Assembly (NCBI RefSeq): GCF_019038595.1
Contig: NZ_JAHOPF010000001.1
Coordinates: forward strand, 602,112 to 666,111
Source: Kaistella soli
GTDB lineage: Bacteria > Bacteroidota > Bacteroidia > Flavobacteriales > Weeksellaceae
DNA: 64,000 nucleotides
Reading direction: 5' to 3'
In this document: in pieces, positions 51,471 through 60,948 of the stretch
Numbering within the stretch: the first letter of the stretch is position 1
Layout: each line of letters begins with the position of its first letter
Program-made: the position numbers and the translations under genes
The notes under the pieces: generated by a model
Told to the model about the DNA's origin: nothing
Databases searched by the model: none
The model's input: the letters and a program-made list of their open reading frames with translations, nothing else

Positions 51471-54076
51471 TGGAAGAACTAGACAATCACCACGAAGAAT
51501 CCCTGAAAAAGGTTTCCGGTCTTTATAAGGACTGGTTTTTAGATTACGCTTCTTATGTAATTTTAGACAGGGCAATTCCTTCAATTTTTGACGGCTTCAA
51601 GCCGGTTCAGCGTAGAATCATGCATTCCATGCGGGAACTCGAAGACGGCCGTTATAACAAAGTTGCCAACCTTGTAGGAAACACCATGAAGTATCATCCT
51701 CACGGAGATGCTTCGATCACCGATGCCATGGTGCAGATCGGCCAGAAAGAGTTGCTTATCGACATGCAGGGAAACTGGGGAAACATCTATACCGGAGATT
51801 CCGCGGCGGCTGCGAGATATATTGAAGCGAGGTTAACGCCTTTCGCTTTGGAAGTGGTTTTCAATCCGAAAACAACTGAATGGAGCAAGTCGTATGACGG
51901 CAGAAATAACGAGCCGATCGATTTGCCGGTGAAATTCCCTCTGCTTCTTGCATCCGGTGTGGAAGGGATTGGAGTGGGACTTTCGACGAAAATAATGCCT
52001 CATAATTTCAACGAACTGATCAATGCTTCCATCGCACATTTAAAAGGTAAAAAATTTGAAATCTATCCCGATTTCCTTACCGGCGGAATGCTGGATGTTT
52101 CCAACTACAATGACGGCGAAAGAGGCGGAAGAATCCGTGCCAGAGCCAGAATCATTCAGAAAGACAAGCACACGCTCTGCATCACTGAACTTCCTTTTGG
52201 TAAAAACACCGGTGATTTAATTGATTCCATCATTAAAGCCAACGAAAAGGGAAAGATCAAGATCAAAAAGATCGAAGACAATACTTCTGATCAGGTTGAA
52301 ATCAACATTCTTTTGAACAACGACGTTTCTCCCGATAAAACCATTGACGCCCTGTACGCGTTCACCGATTGTGAAATCCCCATTTCCCCGAATGCGTGTG
52401 TGATCGTTGGTGACAAACCGGAGTTCTTAACAGTCTCAGAAATTTTAAGAAGAAATACCGATCATACCGTTTCGCTCCTCAAAAAGGAACTCGAAATTGA
52501 ACTTCACGAGCTTCAGGAAAAATGGCATTTTGCAAGTCTGGAGAAAATTTTCATCGAGAACGAAATCTACCAGGAAATCAAAGGAAAATCTTCAAAAGAA
52601 GAAGTGTATGAAGCCGTAGACAAAGCGCTGAAACCTTTTACCAAACATCTTCTGCGGACAGTAACCACTGAAGATATCGTGAAATTAACCGAACTTCCGT
52701 TTATGCGGATTTCGCGTTATGACCAGGATAAAGCAGTTGAAAACCTGCTGGCCTTGGAAGGCAAAATTGAGCAGGTTAAACACCATTTGGCAAACCTGAT
52801 TGCTTATGCTGTTGATTATTTCCTGAATATCCAGAAAAAATACGGCAAAGGAAAAGAGCGTAAAACCGAACTCCGTGTTTTCGATACCATTGATGCGACC
52901 AAAGTGGCGGTGGCAAACGAAAAATTCTATGCTAATTTTGAGGAAGGTTTCATCGGAACTTCACTTAGAAAAGACCAGTATCTGTTCGACTGTTCTGATA
53001 TTGACGACATCATAACCTTCCAGAAAGACGGTACCATGAAAGTGGTAAAAGTGGAAGCCAAAACCTTTATCGGAAAAAATATAGAGCACGTCGCCGTCTG
53101 GAAAAAGAATGACAAGCGCACAGTTTACAACATGATTTACCGCGAAGGCAGGGAAGGACCGTATTATATGAAGCGTTTTTCGGTAACCGGCGTCACCCGA
53201 AATACCGATTATAAACTGGCTTCAGATAAAAAAGGCTCAGAGATGCTTTATTTTTCTGCAAATCCGAATGGTGAAGCGGAGCTGGTTACGGTGATATTAA
53301 AACCTAATGCAAGAGTAAGAAAGAATAAAATCGAAATCGATTTCTCTGAACTGGCGATTAAAGGAAGAGATTCCAAAGGAAATCTGGTCACCAAATATGC
53401 GGTGAAAAAAGTAGATATGAAGGAAGAAGGTCATTCTACGCTGGCACCGAGAAAAATCTGGTTCGATGATACGGTAAGAAGATTAAATGCTGATGCGCGC
53501 GGAACCTTACTGGGAACTTTTAAAGGCGACGACAGAATTTTAACCGTCAATTCTCAGGGTGAGGCAAAACTCATTTCATTTGATCTGATGAGCCGTTTTG
53601 ATGACGACTATTTGATTCTTGAAAAATGGAAACCGGAACAGCCGATTACCGCTATTTATTTTGACGGCGAAAAGCAGATTTATTTCATCAAACGTTTCCT
53701 TTTGGAAAACACGACGAATGTTCAGAATTTCATGCCTTCAGACCACCCAAAATCCTTTATCGAGCAGGTGATTGTGGCTGACAATGCCACCGCGGAAATC
53801 ATTTTTGCCAAAGACAAAGGCAAGGAAAAGGATCCTGAAACCATCAATATTGATGAGTTTATCGCGGTAAAAGGAATTAAAGCCATCGGAAACCAGTTTA
53901 TAAAAGATAAGGTAAAATCCATCAACATCACCATTCCTGAACCGGCTGAGGAAATAAATCCGGGTTTTGATGTGGTGGAAAGCACGGAAGGCCATATCAG
54001 CTTCATCGATGAAGACGTAAAAGACGGCGATTTCCCTGATGAAGGTACAATTGGAAGTCTGTTTGAGGAAGAGTAA
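51470..54076 (+). CDS. parC: DNA topoisomerase IV subunit A
   Basis: The DNA-cleaving subunit of topoisomerase IV. The 868-residue protein has the winged-helix QRRIMHSM stretch (FKPVQRRIMHSMRELEDGRYNKVANL, about 45-70), the conserved HPHGDASITDAMV (about 79-91) and the active-site tyrosine in AAARYIEARLTPFA (about 120). The C-terminal third is a beta-pinwheel of the ParC/GyrA type. I use the ATG at 51470, after a TTG, because it fits the one-base overlap with the preceding stop (TGATG). An acidic tail (DGDFPDEGTIGSLFEEE) ends the protein. Confidence 0.94.
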   Translation: MEELDNHHEESLKKVSGLYKDWFLDYASYVILDRAIPSIFDGFKPVQRRIMHSMRELEDGRYNKVANLVGNTMKYHPHGDASITDAMVQIGQKELLIDMQGNWGNIYTGDSAAAARYIEARLTPFALEVVFNPKTTEWSKSYDGRNNEPIDLPVKFPLLLASGVEGIGVGLSTKIMPHNFNELINASIAHLKGKKFEIYPDFLTGGMLDVSNYNDGERGGRIRARARIIQKDKHTLCITELPFGKNTGDLIDSIIKANEKGKIKIKKIEDNTSDQVEINILLNNDVSPDKTIDALYAFTDCEIPISPNACVIVGDKPEFLTVSEILRRNTDHTVSLLKKELEIELHELQEKWHFASLEKIFIENEIYQEIKGKSSKEEVYEAVDKALKPFTKHLLRTVTTEDIVKLTELPFMRISRYDQDKAVENLLALEGKIEQVKHHLANLIAYAVDYFLNIQKKYGKGKERKTELRVFDTIDATKVAVANEKFYANFEEGFIGTSLRKDQYLFDCSDIDDIITFQKDGTMKVVKVEAKTFIGKNIEHVAVWKKNDKRTVYNMIYREGREGPYYMKRFSVTGVTRNTDYKLASDKKGSEMLYFSANPNGEAELVTVILKPNARVRKNKIEIDFSELAIKGRDSKGNLVTKYAVKKVDMKEEGHSTLAPRKIWFDDTVRRLNADARGTLLGTFKGDDRILTVNSQGEAKLISFDLMSRFDDDYLILEKWKPEQPITAIYFDGEKQIYFIKRFLLENTTNVQNFMPSDHPKSFIEQVIVADNATAEIIFAKDKGKEKDPETINIDEFIAVKGIKAIGNQFIKDKVKSINITIPEPAEEINPGFDVVESTEGHISFIDEDVKDGDFPDEGTIGSLFEEE

Positions 54077-54220
54077 TTTTGGGTTTAATTCTAAAGATTT
54101 TAACTCAGGTTCTAGAAGACGCTAAAACAAAGTCTCTAGTCTGCCTGAATAAAATTATGGTCAAAAAGATGTGATCCAAACCAAGATGCTGCATATATAC
54201 ACCCCATCAAAAATAAGCAG

Positions 54221-54976
54221 ATGAAAAGAAAAGCGTTGTTATTTTTCGTTTTAGGATTTATCCTGTTATTCAGCATCTATCATTTTCCGGAGTTTTATTC
54301 GGACTTCTGGATAATGGCCGTCTTTAAAATCGGATTTTTAGTTGTTGCCTTGGTATTGGCTTTCTTACAAGGATGGAAAGGCCTCGGAGGCTACGGACTA
54401 GGCATTAGATACAGATGGCTGATCAGTTTGCTGAAAGGGCTTTTGATCGGGATCGCAGGATTTTCCCTTTCGCTTTTGATCTCATCGTTTCTGGGATTTG
54501 AGAATATCACTTTTCAGCAGTCACTTCAGTCGGTGGTGACGCAGCTTCCTATGCTGCTTCTGATGACAGCCATTCCTTCCGTCGCTGAAGATATTCTGAC
54601 CCGCGGTTATCTGTATGCACATTTGGGAAATAAAATGGGAAAAACTCCATGGATCTTACTTTCGTCAGCAATCTTTGTCCTTAATCACATTTGGCGTCTG
54701 AATGATGGCTTTGCGGTGATTACCTATCTGTTTTTACTCGGACTGCTGCTCGCATCAGCCGTTTGGTTTACCAAGTCTTTATGGATGGCTTTCGGGATAC
54801 ACTGGGGATCCAATATCATGTTTGAATCTTCAGGTGCATTTTTCAAAATCGTATCATTAGTAAGCCACAGCGGAGATAGTTGGGTTTTGGCAGCGGTATG
54901 GGGACTTTTCTTTTTATTAATGCTGTTATCCACCAGACAGACCGGATTTAAGAGAGAACCGGGATTCGGCATGTAG
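54221..54976 (+). CDS. CPBP family intramembrane protease
   Basis: A 251-residue membrane protein with about seven helices. The CPBP/Abi motif 1 is PSVAEDILTRGYLYAHLG (about 125-142), where the usual EExxxR is E-D-x-x-x-R; motif 2 is FVLNHIWRLNDG (about 156-167) with the catalytic histidine, and the last motif is FGIHWGSNIMFESSG (about 191-205). Homologous to Rce1-type CAAX proteases and likely able to cleave membrane peptides; in bacteria often linked to bacteriocin immunity, though none is beside it here. Standing alone. Confidence 0.87.
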   Translation: MKRKALLFFVLGFILLFSIYHFPEFYSDFWIMAVFKIGFLVVALVLAFLQGWKGLGGYGLGIRYRWLISLLKGLLIGIAGFSLSLLISSFLGFENITFQQSLQSVVTQLPMLLLMTAIPSVAEDILTRGYLYAHLGNKMGKTPWILLSSAIFVLNHIWRLNDGFAVITYLFLLGLLLASAVWFTKSLWMAFGIHWGSNIMFESSGAFFKIVSLVSHSGDSWVLAAVWGLFFLLMLLSTRQTGFKREPGFGM

Positions 54977-54994
54977 CGGGAAGAGCTCCGTTTT

Positions 54995-55675
54995 TCACTG
55001 AACCTCTCCGCCCTCAATAGACGATGCTGAACTGATCTCATCACGGTTGCTTTCATCGGCATTTTTCTTATTCCTTCTGTATCTTAAATAGGTAACTGTA
55101 TTCGTAACTGCGAACGTTATAAAAATTAAGCCTGCGACAAAACCTTTCAAAGCTGTATTAAGGTCAAAAATAGAGAAGCTGATAAAAAGTAAAAAATAAA
55201 CCAGCCCTGTAATTTGCCAGTAAACTGATGTCTCGGTGTGCGCACTGATTCTTGAAGCAGAAGGGTAGGAAAAGATCGGTTTAAGTTTCTGATAATCCCA
55301 GATCAATAGTACAGTGGACGCAAACAGCATCAGTGAAGTAATCAGCCATGTTCCTTTAAAGGACAGACTAATGGTGATGATACAGATATTGGTGATCAGA
55401 CTGAAATAAATTAAATTTCCAAAAGTGGCCAAACGCTGAGTCATCAAAAGGAATCCCGCCAATAGCTGTGCAAATCCAATAAACTGATAATAAAAACCGG
55501 ACTGATACAGCCCTTCAAAAAAGTACCCGATAGGATGATCCGTTGAAATCTGGGTAAACCGGTTTCCGATAAGTTTGGTATAGCCTGATGGGATAAATGC
55601 AACTCCCAGCAGATAACGCAGATGTACCATAAACCACTGGTTGAACCTGTTTTCTCTTAACTTTTCATAATTCAT
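54995..55675 (-). CDS. DoxX-like membrane protein
   Basis: A 226-residue protein with about five membrane segments. The N-terminal block NQWFMVHLRYLLGVAFIPSGYTKLIGNRF (about 12-40) and SGFYYQFIGFAQLLAGFLLMTQRLATFGNLIYF (about 60-92) resemble DoxX/DUF417-type proteins. The ASRISAHTETSVYWQITGLVYFLLF helix pair and a charged C-terminus (SNRDEISSASS) follow. Function unknown. It converges on the CPBP gene and lies upstream in the opposite sense to the hydrolase operon end. Confidence 0.75.
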   Translation of the reverse strand: MNYEKLRENRFNQWFMVHLRYLLGVAFIPSGYTKLIGNRFTQISTDHPIGYFFEGLYQSGFYYQFIGFAQLLAGFLLMTQRLATFGNLIYFSLITNICIITISLSFKGTWLITSLMLFASTVLLIWDYQKLKPIFSYPSASRISAHTETSVYWQITGLVYFLLFISFSIFDLNTALKGFVAGLIFITFAVTNTVTYLRYRRNKKNADESNRDEISSASSIEGGEVQ

Positions 55676-55865
55676 AAACGGTTAGTCGATAGGATTCGGC
55701 TGATTGTTACATTGATAAAGGGCTGTCAGATAAAGTCTTGCGGTACTGCAGTAAGATGTGGGATTCTGCTGTCAGAAATTTTCCTGCCATCGTTTTGTAC
55801 ATGCCCTGCAGACGGACATCGCGGTTAAAATTAAATATATGAAAAGCAAATTTTTCATGGTGCTG

Positions 55866-56909
55866 CTATTTTAAACTTTTGAGCAGGAATTCTTCCATTT
55901 TATCGAAAGGAATAATAGCTACTTTATCATACAGATCCACGTGCACAGCGTTTGGAACAATAACCAATTCCTTAGGTTCATTCGCATTCTGAAATGCCGT
56001 CTCGCTGAAATATCGTGAATGTGCTTTTTCGCCCGCAATAATTAAAACAGGTCGTGGCGAAATTTCTTTGATATAACTTAAAATGGGCATATTCATAAAT
56101 GACAGAGCATTAGTAGCCGTCCATGCGCCAGTTGAATTCACTGAACGTTCGTGATATCCTCTTGGCGTGCGGTAATAGTCGAAATATTCTTTTATAAACT
56201 GAGGTTCATTGCCTTTCAGATCGTCATTTAATTTAGCACCGTAAGCAAACGTGCCTGTTTCAGCATCTTTCCAACGCTGTTCGCCCAATTTCTCAAGTGT
56301 TTTTGTACGTTCCTCCAGCGTCACCACATCATTATAGCCTTTAGACATCACCCGGGTCATATCGTACATTGTGGAAGCAATAACCGCTTTGATGCGCTTG
56401 TCAGCAGCGGTGGCGTTCAGTGCAAAACCTCCGAAACCACAGATCCCGATAATCCCGATCTTTTTTCTGTCCACATTTTTTTGAAGTCCTAAAAAGTCAA
56501 CCGCCGCACTGAAATCTTCAGTATTGATGTCGGGTGACGCAACATTTCTCGGTTCGCCACTGCTTTCACCGGTATACGAAGGGTCGAATGCCACAACAGC
56601 AAAACCTCTTTCTGCCATTTGATTCGCATAGAGACCGGACGACTGTTCCTTTACAGCACCGAAAGGTCCGCCGATTGCAAGACCGGCTAATTTCCTGTTT
56701 CCGGCATTTTTGGGAAGATACAGATCGCCGGAAAGCGTGATTCCGTAACGGTTTTTAAAAGAGACTTTCTGTCTTGAAACTTTATCGCTGAGCTTAAAAG
56801 TATAGTGTTCTGTTGTTTCCATTGGTTTTGAATCCTGATTTTTATTTTGGGCAAATGCCTGACTGAAAATCATCAGAAAGGCCAATGCTGTCATTACTGT
56901 ATTTTTCAT
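55866..56909 (-). CDS. Exported alpha/beta hydrolase (dienelactone hydrolase-like)
   Basis: A 347-residue alpha/beta hydrolase with a signal peptide (VMTALAFLMIFSQAFAQ). The oxyanion region is LAIGGPFGAVKEQSSG (about 76-91); the nucleophile elbow reads GICGFGGFALNA (about 155-166), placing a cysteine (not serine) as nucleophile, as in dienelactone hydrolases; SYTGES and the C-terminal NAVHVDLYD supply further conserved residues including the likely catalytic histidine. Substrate unknown. It is the last gene of the run cupin-SDR-hydrolase on the minus strand (60-base gap to the SDR gene). Confidence 0.85.
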   Translation of the reverse strand: MKNTVMTALAFLMIFSQAFAQNKNQDSKPMETTEHYTFKLSDKVSRQKVSFKNRYGITLSGDLYLPKNAGNRKLAGLAIGGPFGAVKEQSSGLYANQMAERGFAVVAFDPSYTGESSGEPRNVASPDINTEDFSAAVDFLGLQKNVDRKKIGIIGICGFGGFALNATAADKRIKAVIASTMYDMTRVMSKGYNDVVTLEERTKTLEKLGEQRWKDAETGTFAYGAKLNDDLKGNEPQFIKEYFDYYRTPRGYHERSVNSTGAWTATNALSFMNMPILSYIKEISPRPVLIIAGEKAHSRYFSETAFQNANEPKELVIVPNAVHVDLYDKVAIIPFDKMEEFLLKSLK

Positions 56910-56969
56910 ATTTTGAGTTGTTTTTTAATTATTTTTCCATTCATCATTCGCATTCCCTTTTATGTTGGC

Positions 56970-57716
56970 TTATAATTCCTGCGCTGTGGGACGGAAGATC
57001 ACTTCGTTAATATCAACATCTTCCGGTTGGCTGATGGCGAAAGCCACAACGCGTGCAAAACTGTCAGGGCTGATTCCTACTTCACCTACATAATCTTTGT
57101 TCGCCTGTTGAATATCCGCTTCGGAAATATGATCCAGCAACTCTGTTTTCACAGCTCCCGGACAGACAATCGTGGTACGGATATTATAGGCTTTCACTTC
57201 CATCCGTAAACCTTCCGTTAGTGCACGGACCGCATATTTTGTGGCAGAGTAAACCGCAGAACCATTAAATACTTTATGACCGGCTACAGAAGAGGTATTG
57301 ATAATCTGACCGGACTTTTGCGCTTTCATATACGGAAGAACCGCAGCAATACCATTCAGCACGCCTTTAATATTCACATCAATCATGGTATTCCATTCCT
57401 CCACATTTATTCTGTCCATTGGCGACAGAGGCATTATACCTGCATTATTCAAAATCACATCTACTTTTCCAAATTTTTCTACAGCAGTATCAACGAGTTT
57501 TTTTACCTGCTCCAGAAAAGTGACATCCGCTGTTACTGCAAGAGCTTTTCCGCCGGTTGCATTGATGCCTTTTGCTAACTGTTCAATTTTATCAGCTCTT
57601 CTTGCGCCCAGAACAACGGTTGCTCCCAGCGTTGCTAAATGTTTCGCGGCTGCTTCGCCCATTCCGCTGCTGGCACCGGTGATAATTACTACTTTATCTT
57701 TGATATTATTTTCCAT
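56970..57716 (-). CDS. Short-chain dehydrogenase/reductase
   Basis: A 248-residue classical SDR. Cofactor loop TGASSGMG (about 14-21), the NNAG motif at about 90-93, catalytic serine in NTSSVAG, and YSATK (about 155-159) with catalytic tyrosine and lysine. ARR at the end of the second beta-strand suggests NADP(H) preference. The C-terminal [17 protein letters not shown] is the pattern of the YdfG/serine-dehydrogenase-like group. It is in a run with the cupin, acetyltransferase and hydrolase genes, all reading away from the AraC regulator. Confidence 0.93.
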   Translation of the reverse strand: MENNIKDKVVIITGASSGMGEAAAKHLATLGATVVLGARRADKIEQLAKGINATGGKALAVTADVTFLEQVKKLVDTAVEKFGKVDVILNNAGIMPLSPMDRINVEEWNTMIDVNIKGVLNGIAAVLPYMKAQKSGQIINTSSVAGHKVFNGSAVYSATKYAVRALTEGLRMEVKAYNIRTTIVCPGAVKTELLDHISEADIQQANKDYVGEVGISPDSFARVVAFAISQPEDVDINEVIFRPTAQEL

Positions 57717-57747
57717 TATTAATGATGTTTAATTTTTTATTTAAAAT

Positions 57748-58236
57748 TTATTGTACACTTTGATAAACTTCATCTGTCACTTCTTCGTTCCAGGTAACAA
57801 TTCCTTTATCGGTATTCGGAACGATATATAACTGCTGTAAACCTACCTTAGCACTTGCACCGTGCCAGTGACGGACATTGGGCGGGCATTTTACAATATC
57901 GCCTTTTTTAATGATCTCAATTTCTTTTCCCTCGATCTGATGATAGCCAATTCCGTCGGTAATAATTAAAATCTGACCCGAAGGATGACTGTGCCAGTTG
58001 CTCCTTGCACCGGGTTCAAAATAAACATTACCCACTAAAGTGCTGTAAACGCTGTCTGCATCTACTAGCCCCGTTGGATAAGCATTTCCGGTAAATGTTT
58101 CACTTGATCCTTTTTCACCTTTCGGGAAAATGGCGGTTAATTCTTGTGTGGTATTGTCCATTGTTGATTTGTTTTGACTGCAGGAAATTATCGTTCCTGT
58201 TATGATCATTGAAAGGGTGATTGCTAAGGTTTTCAT
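57748..58236 (-). CDS. Cupin-domain lipoprotein
   Basis: A 162-residue protein with a lipoprotein signal (LSMIITGTIISC, cysteine at about 19). The cupin core is NVYFEPGARSNWHSHPSGQILIITDG (about 70-95) and KKGDIVKCPPNVRHWHGAS (about 108-126), carrying the metal ligands (two histidines in HSHP, glutamine in GQIL, and a histidine in RHWHG). No catalytic assignment can be made. The gene overlaps the upstream acetyltransferase by four bases (ATGA) and is followed by the SDR after 31 bases. Confidence 0.87.
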   Translation of the reverse strand: MKTLAITLSMIITGTIISCSQNKSTMDNTTQELTAIFPKGEKGSSETFTGNAYPTGLVDADSVYSTLVGNVYFEPGARSNWHSHPSGQILIITDGIGYHQIEGKEIEIIKKGDIVKCPPNVRHWHGASAKVGLQQLYIVPNTDKGIVTWNEEVTDEVYQSVQ

Positions 58237-58799
58237 ATTGATATTGCTCTGATAATTTTTGCCGGAATTCCGCCTGCCACTGCGTTATCAGGAACATCTT
58301 TAGAAACCACTGATCCGGCTGCCACCACAGCATTTTCTCCTACAGTTACTCCTTGCAGAATGGTTACATTGGCACCGATCCACGCATTTTTCTTAATGTA
58401 AATGGGTTTGGGAATCAGGGACTGCCTGTCAGTGGGATCCAGCGGATGACTTTCTGTAAGCAGACTTACTTTTGGAGCAATGAGAACATTGTCTTCGATA
58501 GTAATTCCGCCTAAATCAAGAAAAACGCAGTCAAAATTGATGAATACATTTTTACCGATGCGGGTGTGCTTTCCGTAATTGATGTGTAGTGGAGTAAACA
58601 CCGTTACACTTTCATCAATTTCAGTTCCTGTGATTTCACTCAGTATTTCCCTTATTTCGTTTGGGTTTGCGCTGCTGTTCATTTTAAGCAGAAGGGCTTT
58701 GGTGGCAAAGGATGCGTCCCGCATTTTATAGGCCTGGGGATCACCTGAAGAAATAGTTTCTCCGTTTCTTAATCTTTCAAAAATATCCTGTGTTTCCAT
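58233..58799 (-). CDS. Sugar O-acetyltransferase (maltose/galactoside acetyltransferase family)
   Basis: A 188-residue hexapeptide-repeat (left-handed beta-helix) acetyltransferase. The N-terminal mac domain is MRDASFATKALLLKMNSSANP (about 26-46), followed by repeats such as IGKNVFINFDCVFLDLGGITIEDNVLIAPKVSLLTESHPLDPTDRQ (about 82-127) with the catalytic histidine in ESHPLD, and NAWIGANVTILQGVTVGENAVVAAGSVVSKDVP. It would acetylate a sugar or similar hydroxyl using acetyl-CoA. First gene of the run divergent from the AraC regulator. Confidence 0.92.
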   Translation of the reverse strand: METQDIFERLRNGETISSGDPQAYKMRDASFATKALLLKMNSSANPNEIREILSEITGTEIDESVTVFTPLHINYGKHTRIGKNVFINFDCVFLDLGGITIEDNVLIAPKVSLLTESHPLDPTDRQSLIPKPIYIKKNAWIGANVTILQGVTVGENAVVAAGSVVSKDVPDNAVAGGIPAKIIRAISI

Positions 58800-58924
58800 T
58801 ATTTGCTGTTATTGATAATGCAAATTTAAAAACAGTCTGTCGTAATTTTGTTACATATAGTACAGTAAAAATGTCAGATATTACCTATTTTAGCATACGG
58901 ATTAATTGGAACTGAATACAGGTT
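58800..58924. promoter_or_regulatory. Divergent promoter region between the acetyltransferase operon and the AraC gene
   Basis: Two TAnnTTTG elements point away from each other: TAAATTTG on the minus strand (58821-58828) toward the acetyltransferase and TAATTTTG at 58843-58850 toward the AraC gene. The 125-base gap is the natural binding site for the regulator. Confidence 0.55.
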
Positions 58925-59740
58925 ATGGAAGACCCAAAAATCATCATGCTGAAAGCCTCAGGAAGCGAAGAATTTCCCGAAGACTTCCAGAAACATTACC
59001 ATACCCACATTTATTGTGAGCGCGGAAGCATAAGTTTTGTTTTCAATGAACGGGCGTTTGTCTGCAAAGCGGGCGAATTTATTTTCTGGCTAGCCGATAA
59101 TGCGGTTTCCGGATTATCATTTTCCAGAACTTTTAAAGCAACCGTTCTGTTTGTCGATAAGCAGCTGCTTTCCGATAATTATCCCAATCTCAATACGGCT
59201 ACAGATGCCATTCTGCATCATAGAATTAATCCGGTTTTGCATCCGGACAAAATTAATAAGGATCGGATTTTAAAGAATTTTCAGTCCCTTTACGCCAAAT
59301 CACTGGAAACCGGTAACCGTTTTTATAAGGAGATTTTAAGACTGCAGATGCAGCTTTTTATTTTAGAAATGTGGGATGTTTTTATGGATCAGCTGGAGCG
59401 GCGCAGCCGTACTTTGCAGAGCGGCACCCTGTACGAACGCTTTGTACATCTGCTGGAGCTCCATTGCATGAAGAATAGGGAAGTGCAGTTTTACAGCGAC
59501 AGACTACACATTAGCCCAAAATATCTTAATCAGATTTGCAAAGCCAATACAGGCATCACCGCATCACAATGGATACAGCGCTACACTAAAGACCGTATTA
59601 TCCTGCTGCTGGAAAACAAAAACCTTAATATTTCGGAACTGGCTGATGAGATGGGCTTTTCCAGCCATTCGTTTTTTACACGGTATGTAAAAAAACTTTT
59701 GGGAGTAAGTCCAAGCGAATATAGAAACCGGATCAATTAG
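58925..59740 (+). CDS. AraC family transcriptional regulator
   Basis: A 271-residue regulator. N-terminal cupin-like effector domain (HYHTHIYCERGSISFVFNERAFVCKAGEFIFW, about 23-54) and C-terminal AraC double HTH: RLHISPKYLNQICKANTGITASQWIQRYTKDRIILLL (about 194-230) and NISELADEMGFSSHSFFTRYVKKLLGVSPSEYR (about 236-268). It is divergent from the acetyltransferase-cupin-SDR-hydrolase run, a common arrangement for a regulator and its target operon; the effector is not known. Confidence 0.92.
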   Translation: MEDPKIIMLKASGSEEFPEDFQKHYHTHIYCERGSISFVFNERAFVCKAGEFIFWLADNAVSGLSFSRTFKATVLFVDKQLLSDNYPNLNTATDAILHHRINPVLHPDKINKDRILKNFQSLYAKSLETGNRFYKEILRLQMQLFILEMWDVFMDQLERRSRTLQSGTLYERFVHLLELHCMKNREVQFYSDRLHISPKYLNQICKANTGITASQWIQRYTKDRIILLLENKNLNISELADEMGFSSHSFFTRYVKKLLGVSPSEYRNRIN

Positions 59741-59893
59741 GTCATGGAATGTTCTGCTGATAAGATTCTTGATGGTATAAGCTTTACCGCGGCAATAAAA
59801 TTACGCCGATAGCTTTTGTTCCTCAGATTTTAAAACAGTTTAGGTTTTTAACAAGGCAGAATAGAGTAGTATTGAATTTGGAAATTCCTAATT

Positions 59894-60853
59894 TCAGGGA
59901 ATCAATAAAACTTTACTGGAGCTTTTACCGCTTTCTAAATATTCGTGGGCTTTTTTTCCTTCCGACAGTTTAAACTTAATGGGTTCCTGAATAACAATTT
60001 TGCCTTCTGTGATCCACTCAAATAACTGTTTTGATCTTCTGATTCTTTCTTCAGGGGAATTGAGATAACTCCACAGATCTCCGCCGGTCAATGTTTTACT
60101 GGTGTCCATCAGCATTCTTGGGTTGATGAGTTCGGGATCGCCGCCGCTCATCCCATAAAAAACTACAGTACCGCATTCTCTGGTGACCTCAAAACTTTGC
60201 ATCAGCGTTGAACCGACACTGTCAAAAACACCATCAACACCCTTTCCACTGGTAATTTCCATTACCTTTTGAGTCCAGTCTGAATTGAGCTGTAACGCAA
60301 AATCCGCTTTATTGTTTTTAATGATCAGCAGTTTGCTTTCATCTCTTGTCAGCCCTATAACTTTTGCGCCTTTCATTTTGCAAATCTGTGTCAGGATCTG
60401 ACCTACACCTCCTGCAGCGGCGTGTATTAAAACCACATCATTTTCTTTCACCTTAAAACTGTCTTCCGACAGATACTGAGCGGTTAAACCCTGCAGTAAA
60501 ACAGAGGCAGCCAGATCAAAACTGATATCTTCACTGATCGGAATAATATGTTCTTCCGGCACCCTTACAAATTCTGCATTGGCAAACGGAACATCAGCAA
60601 ATGCCACACGGTCACCTGCTTTGGCCTTTGTACTGTTAGATTCTACCACAATTCCTGCACCTTCATAACCCGCGATAAAAGGCGGATTTCCTTTGAGGTG
60701 ATAATTTCCTTTCCTTCTGTAAATATCAGCGTAATTCAAACCGATCGCTTCCATCTTTACCAAAACTTCGTGCTCTGATATTTTGGGGTTTTCAGTTTCA
60801 ATATATTCTAAAACCTCTGGACCGCCGAATTTACTGAATGTTAATGCTTTCAT
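59894..60853 (-). CDS. Zinc-independent quinone oxidoreductase (MDR family)
   Basis: A 319-residue medium-chain reductase of the QOR/zeta-crystallin type. GroES-like domain: EALMKMEAIGLNYADIYRRKGNYHLKGNPPFIAGYEGAGIV (about 30-70). Cofactor loop IHAAAGGVGQILTQICKMKGAKVIGLTRDESK (about 139-170) with the AxxGxxG motif; KGVDGVFDSVGS and the closing HEYLESGKSSSKVLLIP complete the fold. The structural zinc ligands are missing, as in the QOR group. Presumably NADPH-dependent reduction of quinones or enones. Runs alone. Confidence 0.92.
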   Translation of the reverse strand: MKALTFSKFGGPEVLEYIETENPKISEHEVLVKMEAIGLNYADIYRRKGNYHLKGNPPFIAGYEGAGIVVESNSTKAKAGDRVAFADVPFANAEFVRVPEEHIIPISEDISFDLAASVLLQGLTAQYLSEDSFKVKENDVVLIHAAAGGVGQILTQICKMKGAKVIGLTRDESKLLIIKNNKADFALQLNSDWTQKVMEITSGKGVDGVFDSVGSTLMQSFEVTRECGTVVFYGMSGGDPELINPRMLMDTSKTLTGGDLWSYLNSPEERIRRSKQLFEWITEGKIVIQEPIKFKLSEGKKAHEYLESGKSSSKVLLIP

Positions 60854-60948
60854 TTTAATAAAATTGATATTACATGATTTGATGATGTTTTGTCTGACAT
60901 TTTAGGCAATTACCAGATCGCCCCGCATTATATCAGTCCGGTTGAGCC

